The notes: generated by a model not told the origin, from the sequence alone. Positions 27,185-38,019 are shown, counted from the first letter of the stretch. The stretch is DNA of 38,125 nt from Verrucomicrobia subdivision 6 bacterium (GCA_945873585.1 CAMCDO010000002.1:1-38125); one strand, 5' to 3'. Numbers and translations are program-made.

Positions 27185-27256
27185 GCCTCGGCTAGGGCTC
27201 GAACCTAGGACCCGGTGATTAAGAGTCACCTGCTCTACCAACTGAGCTACCGAGGC
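27185..27256 (-). tRNA. tRNA-Lys (anticodon CTT)
   Basis: Reverse complement gcctcggtagctcagttggtagagcaggtgactcttaatcaccgggtcctaggttcgagccctagccgaggc folds as a cloverleaf: acceptor GCCTCGG/CCGAGGC, anticodon loop CTCTTAA, T-arm GGTTCGAGCC. CCA not encoded. Confidence 0.95.
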
Positions 27257-27308
27257 GTAAGCCGAATATCATATCGCCCCCGCCCCCCCTCGGCAATTCC
27301 AGACCACT

Positions 27309-27770
27309 TCAGATTTTCTTCGGTTCCACTCCCTCATCTCCCGCCAAAATTAGTGCCACCACCACCAATCCCAAATGAATCCCAATATCCGCCACCGTCG
27401 ATTGCCCCCCAATTAACATCTGCCCAAATGCCAAGGAAATATAAAGGAATCCCGCTAAAACCAATGGCACCCGATTCCTCCCTGCCACCAAGATCCCCGC
27501 CCCCAACAATATCTCGGCATAGGGCAAGCCACCGACAAACAACTTCACCGACCAAATCGGCGGGAAAGGACGTTCCAAAAACGGTTGCATCAACGCCGGC
27601 ATGACCTGCGCATAAAACTGAGAAAAACTTAATCCTTCCGGCCCATTGAATTTTCCCAGTCCCGCTGTTAAAAACCGCAGCCCCAGAAATAACTGCAAAA
27701 GAAGAAATGCCCAGTCCCGACTTCCCCACCGAATCCAAAACGGCCGCGCGTCTAACGGATCCATCCTCAT
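27309..27770 (-). CDS. DoxX-like integral membrane protein
   Basis: LLQLFLGLRFLTAGLGKFNGPEGL...GGLPYAEILLGAGILVAGRNRVPLVLAGFLYISLAFGQML: four-TM DoxX-like pattern. ATGA overlap with lysC. Confidence 0.6.
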   Translation of the reverse strand: MRMDPLDARPFWIRWGSRDWAFLLLQLFLGLRFLTAGLGKFNGPEGLSFSQFYAQVMPALMQPFLERPFPPIWSVKLFVGGLPYAEILLGAGILVAGRNRVPLVLAGFLYISLAFGQMLIGGQSTVADIGIHLGLVVVALILAGDEGVEPKKI

Positions 27771-29008
27771 ACCCTTTCCCCCAATCGAAACTCCCGATGC
27801 GCCGCACGCACCGCCTTCGATCCCGCCTCTTCATCCACCACCACCGTAATCTTGATCTCACTCGTGCTGATCATTTGGATATTCACGCGCGCCGCCGCCA
27901 ACGCCCGAAAAAGCTGAGCCGCCACCCCACTGTGGCTGCGCATCCCAATCCCCACCACCGACAACTTCGCCACCCCCTCCTTAAATAAAATCTGCCGCGC
28001 CCCGCCTGAGCGAACAAAAGGCTCAAGAAATTTCCGCACCTTCGCTAACTCCTCCCGTGGCAAGGTAAAGGTAATATCCGTTTGCGCTTTCCCTTGGCGC
28101 CCCCCCGTCGGTAGCGAAATATTCTGCACAATCATGTCCACACTGATCCCCGCCTTGGCAATGCCCGTAAAAAGTTTTGCCGCCACCCCAGGTCGATCCG
28201 CAACCCCCACCAGCGTCACCTTCGCCTGGCTTTTTTCTAAACTCACTCCACGCACCACTACCCGCTCCATCGATTTTGCTTCTTCTTTAACCATAGTTCC
28301 TCTTGCACGATTGAAACTCGACCGGACCTCAAAGACCACCCCGAACTTCTTCGCAAACTCCACCGATCGCGCCTGCATCACTTTTGCCCCTGTACTCGCC
28401 AACTCCAGCATTTCGTCATAAGAAATCTCCGCAATCTTGCGCGCCCTCGGCTCGGTTCTTGGATCCGCTGTGTACACCCCATCCACATCCGTATAGATCT
28501 CACACCGCTTCGCTTTCAGCACCGCCGCCAACGCAATCGCCGTCAAATCCGATCCTCCCCGCCCCAGCGTGGTTACCTGCCCCTCCATCGTCTGGCCCTG
28601 AAATCCAGCCACAATCACCACTCGTCCCAAACGAAGATGCGCTTCCACCGCTTTCGGGCTCACATTGGCAATCCGTGCTTTCATATGGGTACCGTCCGTA
28701 ACAATCCCCGCTTGCGCTCCCGTCATCGCCACCGCCGCAATTCCACGGGCCTGCAAAGCAATCGCCAAAAGCGCCGTTGTCGTTTGCTCCCCTGTAGCCA
28801 TCAAAAGATCCATCTCCCGCTCGCTCGGCTCTGCATGCAACCCCCTAGCCATCTTTAAAAGCCCATCCGTCACTCCACTCATCGCCGAAACCACCACCAC
28901 AAGCCGATTCCCCTTTCGCCGCGACTCCGCCACTCGGTCCGCCACCTTCTGAATTCTTTCCAAATTGGCCACCGAGGTTCCCCCATACTTTTGCACTAGA
29001 AATTCCAT
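27767..29008 (-). CDS. lysC: Aspartate kinase
   Basis: MEFLVQKYGGTSVANLERIQKVADRV; GFQGQTMEGQVTTLGRGGSDLTAIALAAVLKAKRCEIYTDVDGVYTADPR; C-terminal ACT domains. ATG at 29008 preferred over 29080. Confidence 0.96.
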   Translation of the reverse strand: MEFLVQKYGGTSVANLERIQKVADRVAESRRKGNRLVVVVSAMSGVTDGLLKMARGLHAEPSEREMDLLMATGEQTTTALLAIALQARGIAAVAMTGAQAGIVTDGTHMKARIANVSPKAVEAHLRLGRVVIVAGFQGQTMEGQVTTLGRGGSDLTAIALAAVLKAKRCEIYTDVDGVYTADPRTEPRARKIAEISYDEMLELASTGAKVMQARSVEFAKKFGVVFEVRSSFNRARGTMVKEEAKSMERVVVRGVSLEKSQAKVTLVGVADRPGVAAKLFTGIAKAGISVDMIVQNISLPTGGRQGKAQTDITFTLPREELAKVRKFLEPFVRSGGARQILFKEGVAKLSVVGIGMRSHSGVAAQLFRALAAARVNIQMISTSEIKITVVVDEEAGSKAVRAAHREFRLGERV

Positions 29009-29122
29009 ATTTTTACTTTGCCACCCGATTCCCCCATACCAAATCCAAAAGTTCACCTTCCCCAACTCCTCGTTCGCCATCCTAGACTTTCACGCCCTCC
29101 TTTTTTCATCTAGGGTTTAGCC

Positions 29123-31918
29123 ATGTCCGACCTGCGTTCCCAGACCCTCGCCACTTTCTCCTCTGGCTCCACCTCCTACCATTTTCAAAGCCTCTCCAAG
29201 CTCGGCCAACAACTAACCCTCGACCTCTCCCGCCTTCCCATTTCCCTCCGCATCGTCCTCGAATCCGTCCTTCGCCACTGCGACGGATTTTCTGCTCGCC
29301 CCCGCGATGTCGAGAATCTTGCCCGCTGGAATGCTAAGAAACCCGCCTCAGAAGAAATTCCCTTCACCGTCGCCCGAATCGTTCTACAAGACTTCACTGG
29401 CGTACCCCTTCTCGTTGATCTCGCCGCTATGCGCGATGCCGTCGCTCGGCTCAAAAAAGATCCGCAACTCATTGAACCGCTCGTCCCCGTCGATCTCGTC
29501 GTCGATCACTCCGTCCAAGTCGACGTCAACGGCACCAAGCAAGCCTTCATGCTCAATATGCAGTACGAGTTTAAACGTAACCGCGAACGCTACGAATTTC
29601 TTAAGTGGGGCCAACAAGCTTTCCAGACCTTTGGCGTTGTCCCCCCAGGCATCGGCATCGTTCACCAAGTTAACCTCGAGTACCTTGCCCGCGGCGTTTT
29701 TACCAAGAAACAAAGCGACGGATCCCTTCTTGCTTATCCCGACTCTCTCGTCGGTACCGATTCTCACACCACCATGATCAACGGCCTCGGCATCGTTGGC
29801 TGGGGCGTCGGCGGAATCGAAGCCGAGGCGGGAATGCTCGGTCAACCCCTTACCTTCCTCACCCCTGAAGTTGTCGGCGTCTATCTCACTGGCGAACTCC
29901 CCCCCGCCGCCACCGCCACCGACCTTGCCCTCACCCTCACCCAGATTCTTCGCCAGCACAAAGTCGTTGGTAAGTTTGTCGAATTCTATGGCCCCGGCGC
30001 CGCTAAACTCACCCTCCCCGATCGCGCCACCATTGCTAATATGGCACCCGAGTATGGAGCCACCATGGGCTACTTCCCTGTCGATCAAGAAACTCTCGCC
30101 TACCTCCAGGGTACCGGACGTCCTCAAGAACTCGTCCAACTCGTCGAAGACTACTATCGCGCCCAAAATCTTTTCGGCATCCAAACCAAAAAGGACGCCA
30201 TCGACTTCTCTTCCCTTGTCGAACTAGATCTCACCACCATTCGCCCAAGCGTCGCAGGCCCCAAACGCCCCCAAGACCGCATCGAAATTCCTGCCCTCCA
30301 GTCCACCTTCCTCGGTCTCCTAGCCAAGCCCATAGCTGAAGGCGGCTACGGCAAAGATCGCCACCAGTGTGCCCAATCGGCCCAGATATCTCTCTCCATC
30401 GACGAACAGGAAATGATCTCCGATCGACCCACTCCAGATCCTCTTCCAAAAGTTTCACAATCGAAAAACCAAACTCCAGTTTCAGCCACGCTCCATAACG
30501 GATCGGTCGTCATCGCCGCCATAACCTCCTGCACCAATACCTCCAACCCCTCCGTCATGCTCGCCGCAGGCCTCCTAGCCAAAAAAGCGGTCCAACGCGG
30601 CCTGACCGTCCCCGACACCATCAAAGCTTCTCTAGCCCCAGGCTCCCGTGTTGTCTCCGACTACCTCGACGCCACAGGCCTTCAACCTTACCTCGATCAA
30701 CTCGGTTTCAATCTCGTAGGCTATGGATGCACCACCTGTATCGGCAACTCAGGCCCACTTCCCGCTCCAATTGAGAAAGCAGTCCTCGACCACGATCTCA
30801 TCACCGCCAGCGTGCTTTCCGGGAATCGCAACTTTGAGGCCCGCGTGCACTCTTCTGTCAAAGCCAACTTTCTTATGTCTCCGCCTCTCGTCGTCGCCTT
30901 CGCCCTCGCTGGTCGGATCGATATCGATCTCTCAAAAGACCCGCTCGGCCATGGCCACGACGGAAAACCGGTCTACCTCCGCGATCTCTGGCCCACCCGT
31001 GAGGAAATCGCGCAGGCTATGAAATCCGCACTCAAGCCCGAAGTCTTTCGCCGCCTCTATCGCGATTTCTCTGAGCAAAATCCGGCCTGGAACGAAATTC
31101 CCAGCACCCCCGGCCAAACCTACGCTTGGGACCGTAATAGCACCTACATTCAAGAACCCCCTTTCTTTGCTAACTTCACCCTCCAACCGATTCCCGTTCC
31201 CGCCGTCACCCAAGCCCGCTGCTTAGGTATTTTCGGCGACTCCGTAACCACCGATCACATTTCCCCCGCAGGCAACATCAAGAAAACCTCCCCTGCAGGG
31301 TCCTACCTCATCGCACACTCCGTTCCTGTGGAAGACTTCAACAGCTACGGCGCCCGTCGAGGAAACGATCAAGTCATGACCCGCGGAACTTTCGCTAACG
31401 TCCGCATTAAGAATCTTATGATCCCAGGAGTCGAAGGGGGCACCACCCTCGACCTGCTCAACCCTCAACGCCCGCAAATCTCCATTTACGAAGCCGCTCA
31501 GAAATACCAAAATGCTAAAGTTCCCTTGATGGTTCTCGCTGGGAAAGAGTACGGCACGGGCAGTTCTCGCGATTGGGCCGCCAAGGGCACCCGCCTCTTA
31601 GGCGTCCGCGCAGTCATCGCCGAAAGCTTCGAGCGCATCCACCGCTCCAATCTAGTCGGAATGGGCGTTCTTCCTTGTACCTTCCCCGAGGGCGTTACCG
31701 CTCAAACCCTGAAACTCAACGGCACGGAAACTTTTTCGATCGAAGGACTAAGCCAACCACCCAAACCCCAGGAAAAACTTACCCTACGAATTCAACGGGA
31801 AAGCGGCTCCACCGAAACAACCCCAATTCTCAGCCGACTCGATACCCCCATCGAAGTCGAATACTACCTTCACGGCGGCATTCTTCCCTTCGTCCTCCGC
31901 CAACTTCTTTCCCGCTAG
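29123..31918 (+). CDS. acnA: Aconitate hydratase (AcnA type)
   Basis: [129 protein letters not shown]. Confidence 0.97.
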   Translation: MSDLRSQTLATFSSGSTSYHFQSLSKLGQQLTLDLSRLPISLRIVLESVLRHCDGFSARPRDVENLARWNAKKPASEEIPFTVARIVLQDFTGVPLLVDLAAMRDAVARLKKDPQLIEPLVPVDLVVDHSVQVDVNGTKQAFMLNMQYEFKRNRERYEFLKWGQQAFQTFGVVPPGIGIVHQVNLEYLARGVFTKKQSDGSLLAYPDSLVGTDSHTTMINGLGIVGWGVGGIEAEAGMLGQPLTFLTPEVVGVYLTGELPPAATATDLALTLTQILRQHKVVGKFVEFYGPGAAKLTLPDRATIANMAPEYGATMGYFPVDQETLAYLQGTGRPQELVQLVEDYYRAQNLFGIQTKKDAIDFSSLVELDLTTIRPSVAGPKRPQDRIEIPALQSTFLGLLAKPIAEGGYGKDRHQCAQSAQISLSIDEQEMISDRPTPDPLPKVSQSKNQTPVSATLHNGSVVIAAITSCTNTSNPSVMLAAGLLAKKAVQRGLTVPDTIKASLAPGSRVVSDYLDATGLQPYLDQLGFNLVGYGCTTCIGNSGPLPAPIEKAVLDHDLITASVLSGNRNFEARVHSSVKANFLMSPPLVVAFALAGRIDIDLSKDPLGHGHDGKPVYLRDLWPTREEIAQAMKSALKPEVFRRLYRDFSEQNPAWNEIPSTPGQTYAWDRNSTYIQEPPFFANFTLQPIPVPAVTQARCLGIFGDSVTTDHISPAGNIKKTSPAGSYLIAHSVPVEDFNSYGARRGNDQVMTRGTFANVRIKNLMIPGVEGGTTLDLLNPQRPQISIYEAAQKYQNAKVPLMVLAGKEYGTGSSRDWAAKGTRLLGVRAVIAESFERIHRSNLVGMGVLPCTFPEGVTAQTLKLNGTETFSIEGLSQPPKPQEKLTLRIQRESGSTETTPILSRLDTPIEVEYYLHGGILPFVLRQLLSR

Positions 31919-31921
31919 CCG

Positions 31922-32881
31922 CTAGATTTTTGCGAGGATTTTCTTCTCAAGCTTTACGATATCCGCAGAAAACAAACGAATCCCTTCCGCCAACTTCTCC
32001 GTCGCCATCGCATCCTCGTTCAGCAAGAAGCGGAAACTCTTCTCATCCAACGGCAGCTTCTCTATCGAATCCTTCTTGGCCTCCGCCACATCCAACTTCT
32101 GTACCACCGCCACACTCGAACTCTGTAACTCACCCAGCAAATTTGGACTGATTGTCAACAGATCACACCCCGCCAACTCGAGAATCTGCCCCATATTCCG
32201 AAAGCTCGCCCCCATCACCTGCGTGGCATATCCGAATTTCTTGTAATACGCATAAATCTGCTTCACCGATTTTACCCCAGGATCTTCCACCCCCACATAC
32301 TCCTTCCCCGTGCTTTTCTTATACCAATCGTAAATCCGCCCCACAAAAGGAGAAATCAACCGTGCACCCGCCTCCGCACAGGCCACCGCTTGCGGAAGCG
32401 AAAACATCAAAGTCAAATTACATTGGATCCCCTCCTTCTGAACAATCTTCGCTGCCTGCGCTCCCTCCCAAGTCGCCGCAATCTTGATCAATATCCTCTC
32501 CCGATCAATCCCCGCCGCCCGATAAATCTCAATCAAGTGCCTCGCCTTCTCCACCGTGGCCTGTACATCAAACGAAAGCCGAGCATCCACCTCCGTCGAA
32601 ACTCGTCCCGGCACAATTTTCAAAATCTCCCGCCCAAACAGAGTCAGTAGTTGATCAATAATCGCACGCGCACGCACCTCTTTCGATCCAACTCCACCCT
32701 TTCCCTCCGCCACCGCCTTCTCTAGCAATCCTTGGTACGCAGGCATCTCCACCGCCTTCTCGATCAAAGTCGGATTCGTCGTTGCATCCTGCGGAGCATA
32801 CGCCTTCATCGAGGCGAAATCCCCCGTGTCCGCCACCACCGTGGTGAACTTCTTTAACTGCTCTAAAGCGTTTGTGCTCAT
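31922..32881 (-). CDS. tal: Transaldolase
   Basis: [22 protein letters not shown]...[72 protein letters not shown]. Confidence 0.97.
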   Translation of the reverse strand: MSTNALEQLKKFTTVVADTGDFASMKAYAPQDATTNPTLIEKAVEMPAYQGLLEKAVAEGKGGVGSKEVRARAIIDQLLTLFGREILKIVPGRVSTEVDARLSFDVQATVEKARHLIEIYRAAGIDRERILIKIAATWEGAQAAKIVQKEGIQCNLTLMFSLPQAVACAEAGARLISPFVGRIYDWYKKSTGKEYVGVEDPGVKSVKQIYAYYKKFGYATQVMGASFRNMGQILELAGCDLLTISPNLLGELQSSSVAVVQKLDVAEAKKDSIEKLPLDEKSFRFLLNEDAMATEKLAEGIRLFSADIVKLEKKILAKI

Positions 32882-32887
32882 CGTCTC

Positions 32888-34255
32888 TTATTCTCCTAAA
32901 TGTTCCTGTAAAAGAGGCTGCAACCTCTCTTCAACTTTACGAATCCTATCGATTTCGTCCGCTTCGACAAGCAGTCGTATCAGATTTTCTGTTCCTGAAT
33001 ACCGCAGAAGAATCCTCCCCTTCTGCCCTAGAAATTTCTCCATCTCCGCCACCGCACCAGCCAAAACCGGAATCGTCTCCCACGGCACCTTCTCCCTCAC
33101 CCTCACATAACTCAACTTCTGTGGATACTTTTTCATCCCTTTTCGCATCTGTGCTAGCCGCAATTTTTTCCTTTGCACCAAATCCAAAATCTTCAAGGCC
33201 GAGAGCAGTCCATCCCCCGCAGGCGATATATCGTGAAAAAGCAGATGCCCCGACTGCTCTCCCCCCAAACAAAAACCACCCGACCGCATTGCCTTCGCCA
33301 CATACCGATCTCCCACCGGCGTCCTGAGCACTTTCCCGCCCCGTGACTCGACCGCTTCGTCTAATCCCATATTACTCATCACCGTCACCACCACCGTCTT
33401 ACCTGATAACTTCCCTCTTTCCAGTGCATCCAAAGCCGCCATCGCAATCACCTCATCGCCGTCCACCCTCTCCCCCTCCTCATCGACCAAAACCATTCGA
33501 TCCGCATCCCCATCATGAGCCAATCCAATCCAACCCGGTTTTCTTTGAATCACCTCTATCAGCTTCTCGGGATGCTCAGATCCACAACCTGCGTTGATAT
33601 TTTTCCCATCAGGCTTTTCCGCAATTACCTCCACCTCCGCCCCCAACCCGCGTAATACAGTCGGAGTCGTAAACCAAGCCGCTCCATTCGCCGCATCCAC
33701 CACAATCTTTAATCCCGCTAACGAAAATTCCGCAGGAAACCCTTTTCTCAACCGATTCCCATACCCCTCCAACGCCCATCGTGCACAGGAGAAATCCATC
33801 TTCGGCGTTTTCTCCGTGATCAAGGGTGGATGCTTCTCATCCAGACACGCTTCAATCGCTTCCTCCTGCTCATCCGTCAACTTTGCCCCATCCTCCCCAC
33901 AAAACTTTAGCCCGTTATCTCCCACCGGATTATGGGAGGCACTCAAAATAGCCCCGCCACAAGCTCCCTTCTCCTCCACTAACATCCCAACCGCCCCACT
34001 CGGAATCACCCCCAATACCTCTGGAACTAAACCCGCCGCGCGTAACCCAGAAACCAGCGCCGCCTCCAGTATCGGACCCGAGCCGCGCGTATCTCGCGCT
34101 ATTAAAATTTTTCCACCAGCCGACTTTTCGGAAAAGTACTTGCCCGCAGCCCATCCCATCGCCGCCACAAATTCAGGTGTCATTGGCACTTGCCCCACTT
34201 TCCCACGAATCCCATCCGTCCCAAACCACTTCCGCACCCCTCCCCCCTCTCCCAT
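32888..34255 (-). CDS. glmM: Phosphoglucosamine mutase
   Basis: VRKWFGTDGIRGKVGQVPMTPEF; catalytic GGAILSASHNPVGDNGLKFCGEDG; ALEGGQ-equivalent GGFCLGGEQSGHLLF. ATG at 34255 overlaps the cdaA stop (TAATG). Confidence 0.94.
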   Translation of the reverse strand: MGEGGGVRKWFGTDGIRGKVGQVPMTPEFVAAMGWAAGKYFSEKSAGGKILIARDTRGSGPILEAALVSGLRAAGLVPEVLGVIPSGAVGMLVEEKGACGGAILSASHNPVGDNGLKFCGEDGAKLTDEQEEAIEACLDEKHPPLITEKTPKMDFSCARWALEGYGNRLRKGFPAEFSLAGLKIVVDAANGAAWFTTPTVLRGLGAEVEVIAEKPDGKNINAGCGSEHPEKLIEVIQRKPGWIGLAHDGDADRMVLVDEEGERVDGDEVIAMAALDALERGKLSGKTVVVTVMSNMGLDEAVESRGGKVLRTPVGDRYVAKAMRSGGFCLGGEQSGHLLFHDISPAGDGLLSALKILDLVQRKKLRLAQMRKGMKKYPQKLSYVRVREKVPWETIPVLAGAVAEMEKFLGQKGRILLRYSGTENLIRLLVEADEIDRIRKVEERLQPLLQEHLGE

Positions 34256-35196
34256 TAACGCATCCCCGCCCGCATCCCCGCCACAATCAACCCCAACCCG
34301 CCCCAAGCAATCACCGCCAACCCCAAGCAGATCGCCGCCCGTACCAACCTCCTTATAAAGGCCCTAGGCCCTGCCGAGGGACGTAAAAATCCTCGCGCTA
34401 ACCCACCTACCCAAGAAACCCCCTCGCCACCTGCCACCAGAATCTCTGTCAGCTTTTGCCGTAACGCATCAATCTCCAAGGGCCTCTCCATCGTCCCACG
34501 ACGACACAAAGTAATCTGACCCGACTCCTCCGAAAGAACCAAAATCACCGCGTCACTCTCCTCGCTCAAACCCAACGCCGCCCGATGCCGCAACCCCAAC
34601 ACCCGACTCATCCCCTGCTGGCTTACCGGCAAAATACAACCCGCCGCCACCAGTCGGTCCCCTCTCAAAATCACCGCTCCATCGTGCAACGGAGTCTGGT
34701 TGAAAAATACCGTCGCCAACAGCTCCTCCGAAACGGTGCCATGCACAGGCACGCCCGAATCCATTACCCCCTGCGCAAGATCCGACTGCTCGAAAACAAT
34801 CAACGCCCCATATTTCCGTTCTCGAAGTGCCTCGATCGCTTTGATCACTTCTTCAATGACGAAAGACTGACGCTCCGCATGAATCGAAAATCCGCCCGCC
34901 CGTCCGATCTCCGCCAAAGCCCGCCGAATCTCAGGCTGAAACAAAATCAAAAAGGCCAGCACCAAAACCGAAACAAAGGCCTGCAGAAGAAAACTCAGCA
35001 CCCGTAACTCCAAAAACCTCGACGCCACCAGCGCGACAACAAAGACCAGCAAAAATCCGCTCAAGACCTTAGCCCCCTGCGTCCGCCTCAGAAGCTTGTA
35101 CCCGTAATAAAAAACCGCCGTCAGAATCAGAATCTCCAACGCGCCTTGCCAGCGCAAGTCACGGTACGGTTCCAGCCAGCTAACGGGCACGATCAT
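34255..35196 (-). CDS. cdaA: Membrane diadenylate cyclase (DAC domain), CdaA type
   Basis: N-terminal TMs; NQTPLHDGAVILRGDRLVAAGCILPVS (DGA) and LGLRHRAALGLSEESDAVILVLSEESGQI (RHR). ATG at 35196 (MIVPVSWLEPYRDLRW) preferred over 35394. Confidence 0.93.
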   Translation of the reverse strand: MIVPVSWLEPYRDLRWQGALEILILTAVFYYGYKLLRRTQGAKVLSGFLLVFVVALVASRFLELRVLSFLLQAFVSVLVLAFLILFQPEIRRALAEIGRAGGFSIHAERQSFVIEEVIKAIEALRERKYGALIVFEQSDLAQGVMDSGVPVHGTVSEELLATVFFNQTPLHDGAVILRGDRLVAAGCILPVSQQGMSRVLGLRHRAALGLSEESDAVILVLSEESGQITLCRRGTMERPLEIDALRQKLTEILVAGGEGVSWVGGLARGFLRPSAGPRAFIRRLVRAAICLGLAVIAWGGLGLIVAGMRAGMR

Positions 35197-35240
35197 AGAG
35201 TGAGAAGAACAGAAACGGCACTCGCTGTCGATGCGTAGAA

Positions 35241-36470
35241 TTACCGAGCTGCCCTTTTCTTCAACTCCAATCGATCCAGCTCTCGTCCCATTCGGCTCAA
35301 CGTCACCACCTCCACCGTCTCTTTTTTTAATTTGATCACGTTGATGTAGTTTTCCTGGGCATACGCTTTGCGCAACGGGATCGACTCGGCGCACCTCGCC
35401 TCCCTCGGTTCCACCCCGATCGACCCATTCCCCAGAACCATAACTTTCCGCCCCCCCTTTCCCTCACTTTCCACTCTCTGCATATCATGATCGTGGTGAT
35501 TGAAAACTGCCGTAGCGTCCGACTTCTCGATCAGCGGAATCCACTCACTTCTTGCATATCCACTCATCGGCTGCGCGTTCCAGGTTCGAGCCGACGGATA
35601 ACACGCGATATGCCATGAAACGAAAACCCACGGTACGCTCTTTCTCGCTGCCAGGTTTTTCTCCAACCACTTCGTCTGCCGCTCCATCGGGGTGATATGC
35701 CCAGTATCTAAAAGAAGAAGGGAAAGATAATTTCCGAAATCCATCCCGATAGGCTCATCTCTCTGGTAGAGACCGCCAAATAAAGCAAAAAAGAAGGGGG
35801 CCTTCTTTTTCATATCCTCAAAGGTTGCCCCCTCCTGCCAATACCCTCCTTGAACCTCATGATTCCCGATTCCGGGCACCAACGGGATTAACTTTCCATC
35901 CGTCCCTTGGGCGACTCGGTGCCACATCTCCCAAAACCGAATCTCCCTGGCAACATCCTTTCCGTCGCTATACGAAATATCCCCTCCAAGACTAAAGAAG
36001 AGGGGATTTTTCTGGCAGGCCAAAGTCAACATCTCCTCCGCAGCTTGGGTGGAGTCGGAATCTCCCCCCTCCGCAAAGATCAGCTCCTCTCCCATGTCCA
36101 AAGGGGCGGTTCGAAACCTCTGCTCCGGCGAATCCCCTACCTGGAATACATACTCTTTTCCTGCTTCCAATTCCTTCCAACGGACTCGTGATAAACTCCA
36201 CCTCGGCATTCCCCTCTTCTCGGGATCGGGAAAGTCGGTGCTCGTGCTCCTCGCCACTTGCCACGTTGGTTCTCCTAGCTTTTTCCAGCGCACCTCCTCC
36301 CCTTTACCCTTTTCAGGACGATCCCCCAACCCAGGACCCCGCAACCACTGGGCCGTCATCGTCGTACACGGATCACCCTCCCACGTAAGCAAGAGCGTCT
36401 TTGGGACCTCCTCCGCCTCGCCTCTTAAACAAAGGCAAACAACCAAGATGAGTAGAAACCAAGATTTCAT
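35241..36470 (-). CDS. Secreted metallophosphoesterase, purple-acid-phosphatase-like
   Basis: Signal peptide MKSWFLLILVVCLCLRGEA; Fn3-like N-terminus; metal motifs SLGGDISYSDG, GIGNHEV, FVSWHIACYPS, FNHHDHDMQR. Confidence 0.82.
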   Translation of the reverse strand: MKSWFLLILVVCLCLRGEAEEVPKTLLLTWEGDPCTTMTAQWLRGPGLGDRPEKGKGEEVRWKKLGEPTWQVARSTSTDFPDPEKRGMPRWSLSRVRWKELEAGKEYVFQVGDSPEQRFRTAPLDMGEELIFAEGGDSDSTQAAEEMLTLACQKNPLFFSLGGDISYSDGKDVAREIRFWEMWHRVAQGTDGKLIPLVPGIGNHEVQGGYWQEGATFEDMKKKAPFFFALFGGLYQRDEPIGMDFGNYLSLLLLDTGHITPMERQTKWLEKNLAARKSVPWVFVSWHIACYPSARTWNAQPMSGYARSEWIPLIEKSDATAVFNHHDHDMQRVESEGKGGRKVMVLGNGSIGVEPREARCAESIPLRKAYAQENYINVIKLKKETVEVVTLSRMGRELDRLELKKRAAR

Positions 36471-36755
36471 TCACGAAGCCTAAAAGCAAAACTCCAAAAA
36501 GCCAATCCAGCCAAACAAAAGCTTCAGAAAGAAAAGCCATCAATTCAATCCCCACATTTCGGCTCTGATTAAGCATGGGGCTTCTCCTGTTATTTGTCTT
36601 TAGAGCTTTTTCCGGAGAAATCGGCTCGCTAACTGGTATTCAGATCATGCCTTTTGCCCCTTCCCCTTTAGCCTTGTTGGATTTAGCCACCCTCGGCTTT
36701 TCTTATCTCGATAATGAAGTCCCCAACCCATAACTTAAACCTACGACACTATGTG

Positions 36756-37691
36756 ATGAGCAAGATCGCAGAGAATAACGCCACAGTTCTTTTCGCAGCC
36801 TTGGGCTGCCTGCTGGCTCTAGAATTCCAACATCTTGGCCTTCACCCAGTGCCCTCTTCAGGACTGGCCGCCTTGTTTCTTATCATCGTCTTATCGATAC
36901 TCAATATCGGCGGAGCTTGCGGTCCCGCTATCCTTTGCGGTTCCTTTGCGGGCATGAGTTTCCTGCCTGACCTCCTCCCTGCCTTGAATGGTTTTCAAGG
37001 ACATCTTCCGTGGATCCTATTCGCCCTCCTGCTCTCCTGTGCCGTGGGCTTCGTCTACCTCCTCACCCAGAATCTCAGCGATAAATTCCCTCGTGGGATG
37101 CTCAACGGATTCGGGGGAAAACTCGGTGCCACCGCCTTTGCCGCCACCCTGCTCTGCACCTACTTAACTCGGTTGTTTCTTGGCATTCCAACTCCTATTC
37201 ATCCACCCACCTCGAACGAAGTTTCGGTCTTCTTGGGAAATCTTTCCCTTCTCGATTTTGGATTTTCCATCCTCGCCAGCATGGCAGGTGCAGTCCTTCC
37301 AATTCTGCTCACCGGAAAAGAGATCCTTCTTATCCCACTTCCCGTGCGGCAAAAGTCGATTTACCAGCTCACGGCAAACAGCAAAGTGATGGGCATCGCA
37401 CTTTTGGGTTTCGCAGTGGGAGGCCCACTTCTTCTCATCCCGCAGGTCGGGCAAATCATGGCCACTTCCTGGTACATGGGCACATTCGTAAGCATGACGG
37501 CCCTATCGCTACCCGCACCTAATCGATTCAAGCTCTTGGCAGGAACCCTCGCTCCCGTCTTCCTCTGGATTCTGCAAACCCGCTTTCACGGAACGGGCGG
37601 ACTCCTTGGCTTAGCAGCCCTTCTTTCCGTATTTACGATCCATACAGTTGGAATTGTGGGAAACTTCGTTCTCAGGAGAACTGCAGCGTAG
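36756..37691 (+). CDS. Polytopic integral membrane protein of unknown function
   Basis: Multiple hydrophobic segments across MSKIAENNATVLFAALGCLLALEF...NIGGACGPAILCGSFAGMS...IVGNFVLRRTAA; start 36756 or 36714. Confidence 0.6.
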   Translation: MSKIAENNATVLFAALGCLLALEFQHLGLHPVPSSGLAALFLIIVLSILNIGGACGPAILCGSFAGMSFLPDLLPALNGFQGHLPWILFALLLSCAVGFVYLLTQNLSDKFPRGMLNGFGGKLGATAFAATLLCTYLTRLFLGIPTPIHPPTSNEVSVFLGNLSLLDFGFSILASMAGAVLPILLTGKEILLIPLPVRQKSIYQLTANSKVMGIALLGFAVGGPLLLIPQVGQIMATSWYMGTFVSMTALSLPAPNRFKLLAGTLAPVFLWILQTRFHGTGGLLGLAALLSVFTIHTVGIVGNFVLRRTAA

Positions 37692-37758
37692 CAGAACGTT
37701 CGTTCAAGTCCTTCCAGCGGAAGGGGTGCCCAAGGGCCTTATGATTTGCCAGTTCGAC

Positions 37759-38019
37759 CTATTTTTTGAGACAAACCATCAGGGCACCCGTTAATCGCCC
37801 CTCCCCGTCAGTCAGCGGCGCATAGTGGGCATCACACGCATGGCCAAACAAGGTGACCTCTCCGGTAAAGGAACGTTTTTCAAGAAGCGCTGCGTACCCT
37901 GGGTTGCTTCGATCAAGCTTCGTGCCCACCGCGGATTTTCCATCCTCCACATGCAATGTCGTATGCTTCCGGACAAAATCTTGCCCTTTAAATTCAAAAA
38001 TCGTACTTTCTTGGACCAT
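37759..38019 (-). CDS. Stand-alone Cache-like sensor domain (86 aa)
   Basis: STIFEFKGQDFVRKHTTLHVEDGKSAVGTKLDRSNPGYAALLEKRSFTGEVTLFGHACDAHYAPLTDGEGRLTGALMVCL matches the membrane-distal/proximal Cache pattern found in chemoreceptors; in-frame TGA just upstream of the ATG. Confidence 0.7.
   Translation of the reverse strand: MVQESTIFEFKGQDFVRKHTTLHVEDGKSAVGTKLDRSNPGYAALLEKRSFTGEVTLFGHACDAHYAPLTDGEGRLTGALMVCLKK

Noticed and set aside
29384-30184. 266-aa - strand ORF opposite aconitase
   Set aside because: In-register antisense shadow of a confidently identified aconitase; low-complexity GGGGGGG stretch.
33594-34358. 254-aa + strand ORF opposite glmM
   Set aside because: Antisense to a well-supported phosphoglucosamine mutase; Ser/Pro-rich shadow translation.
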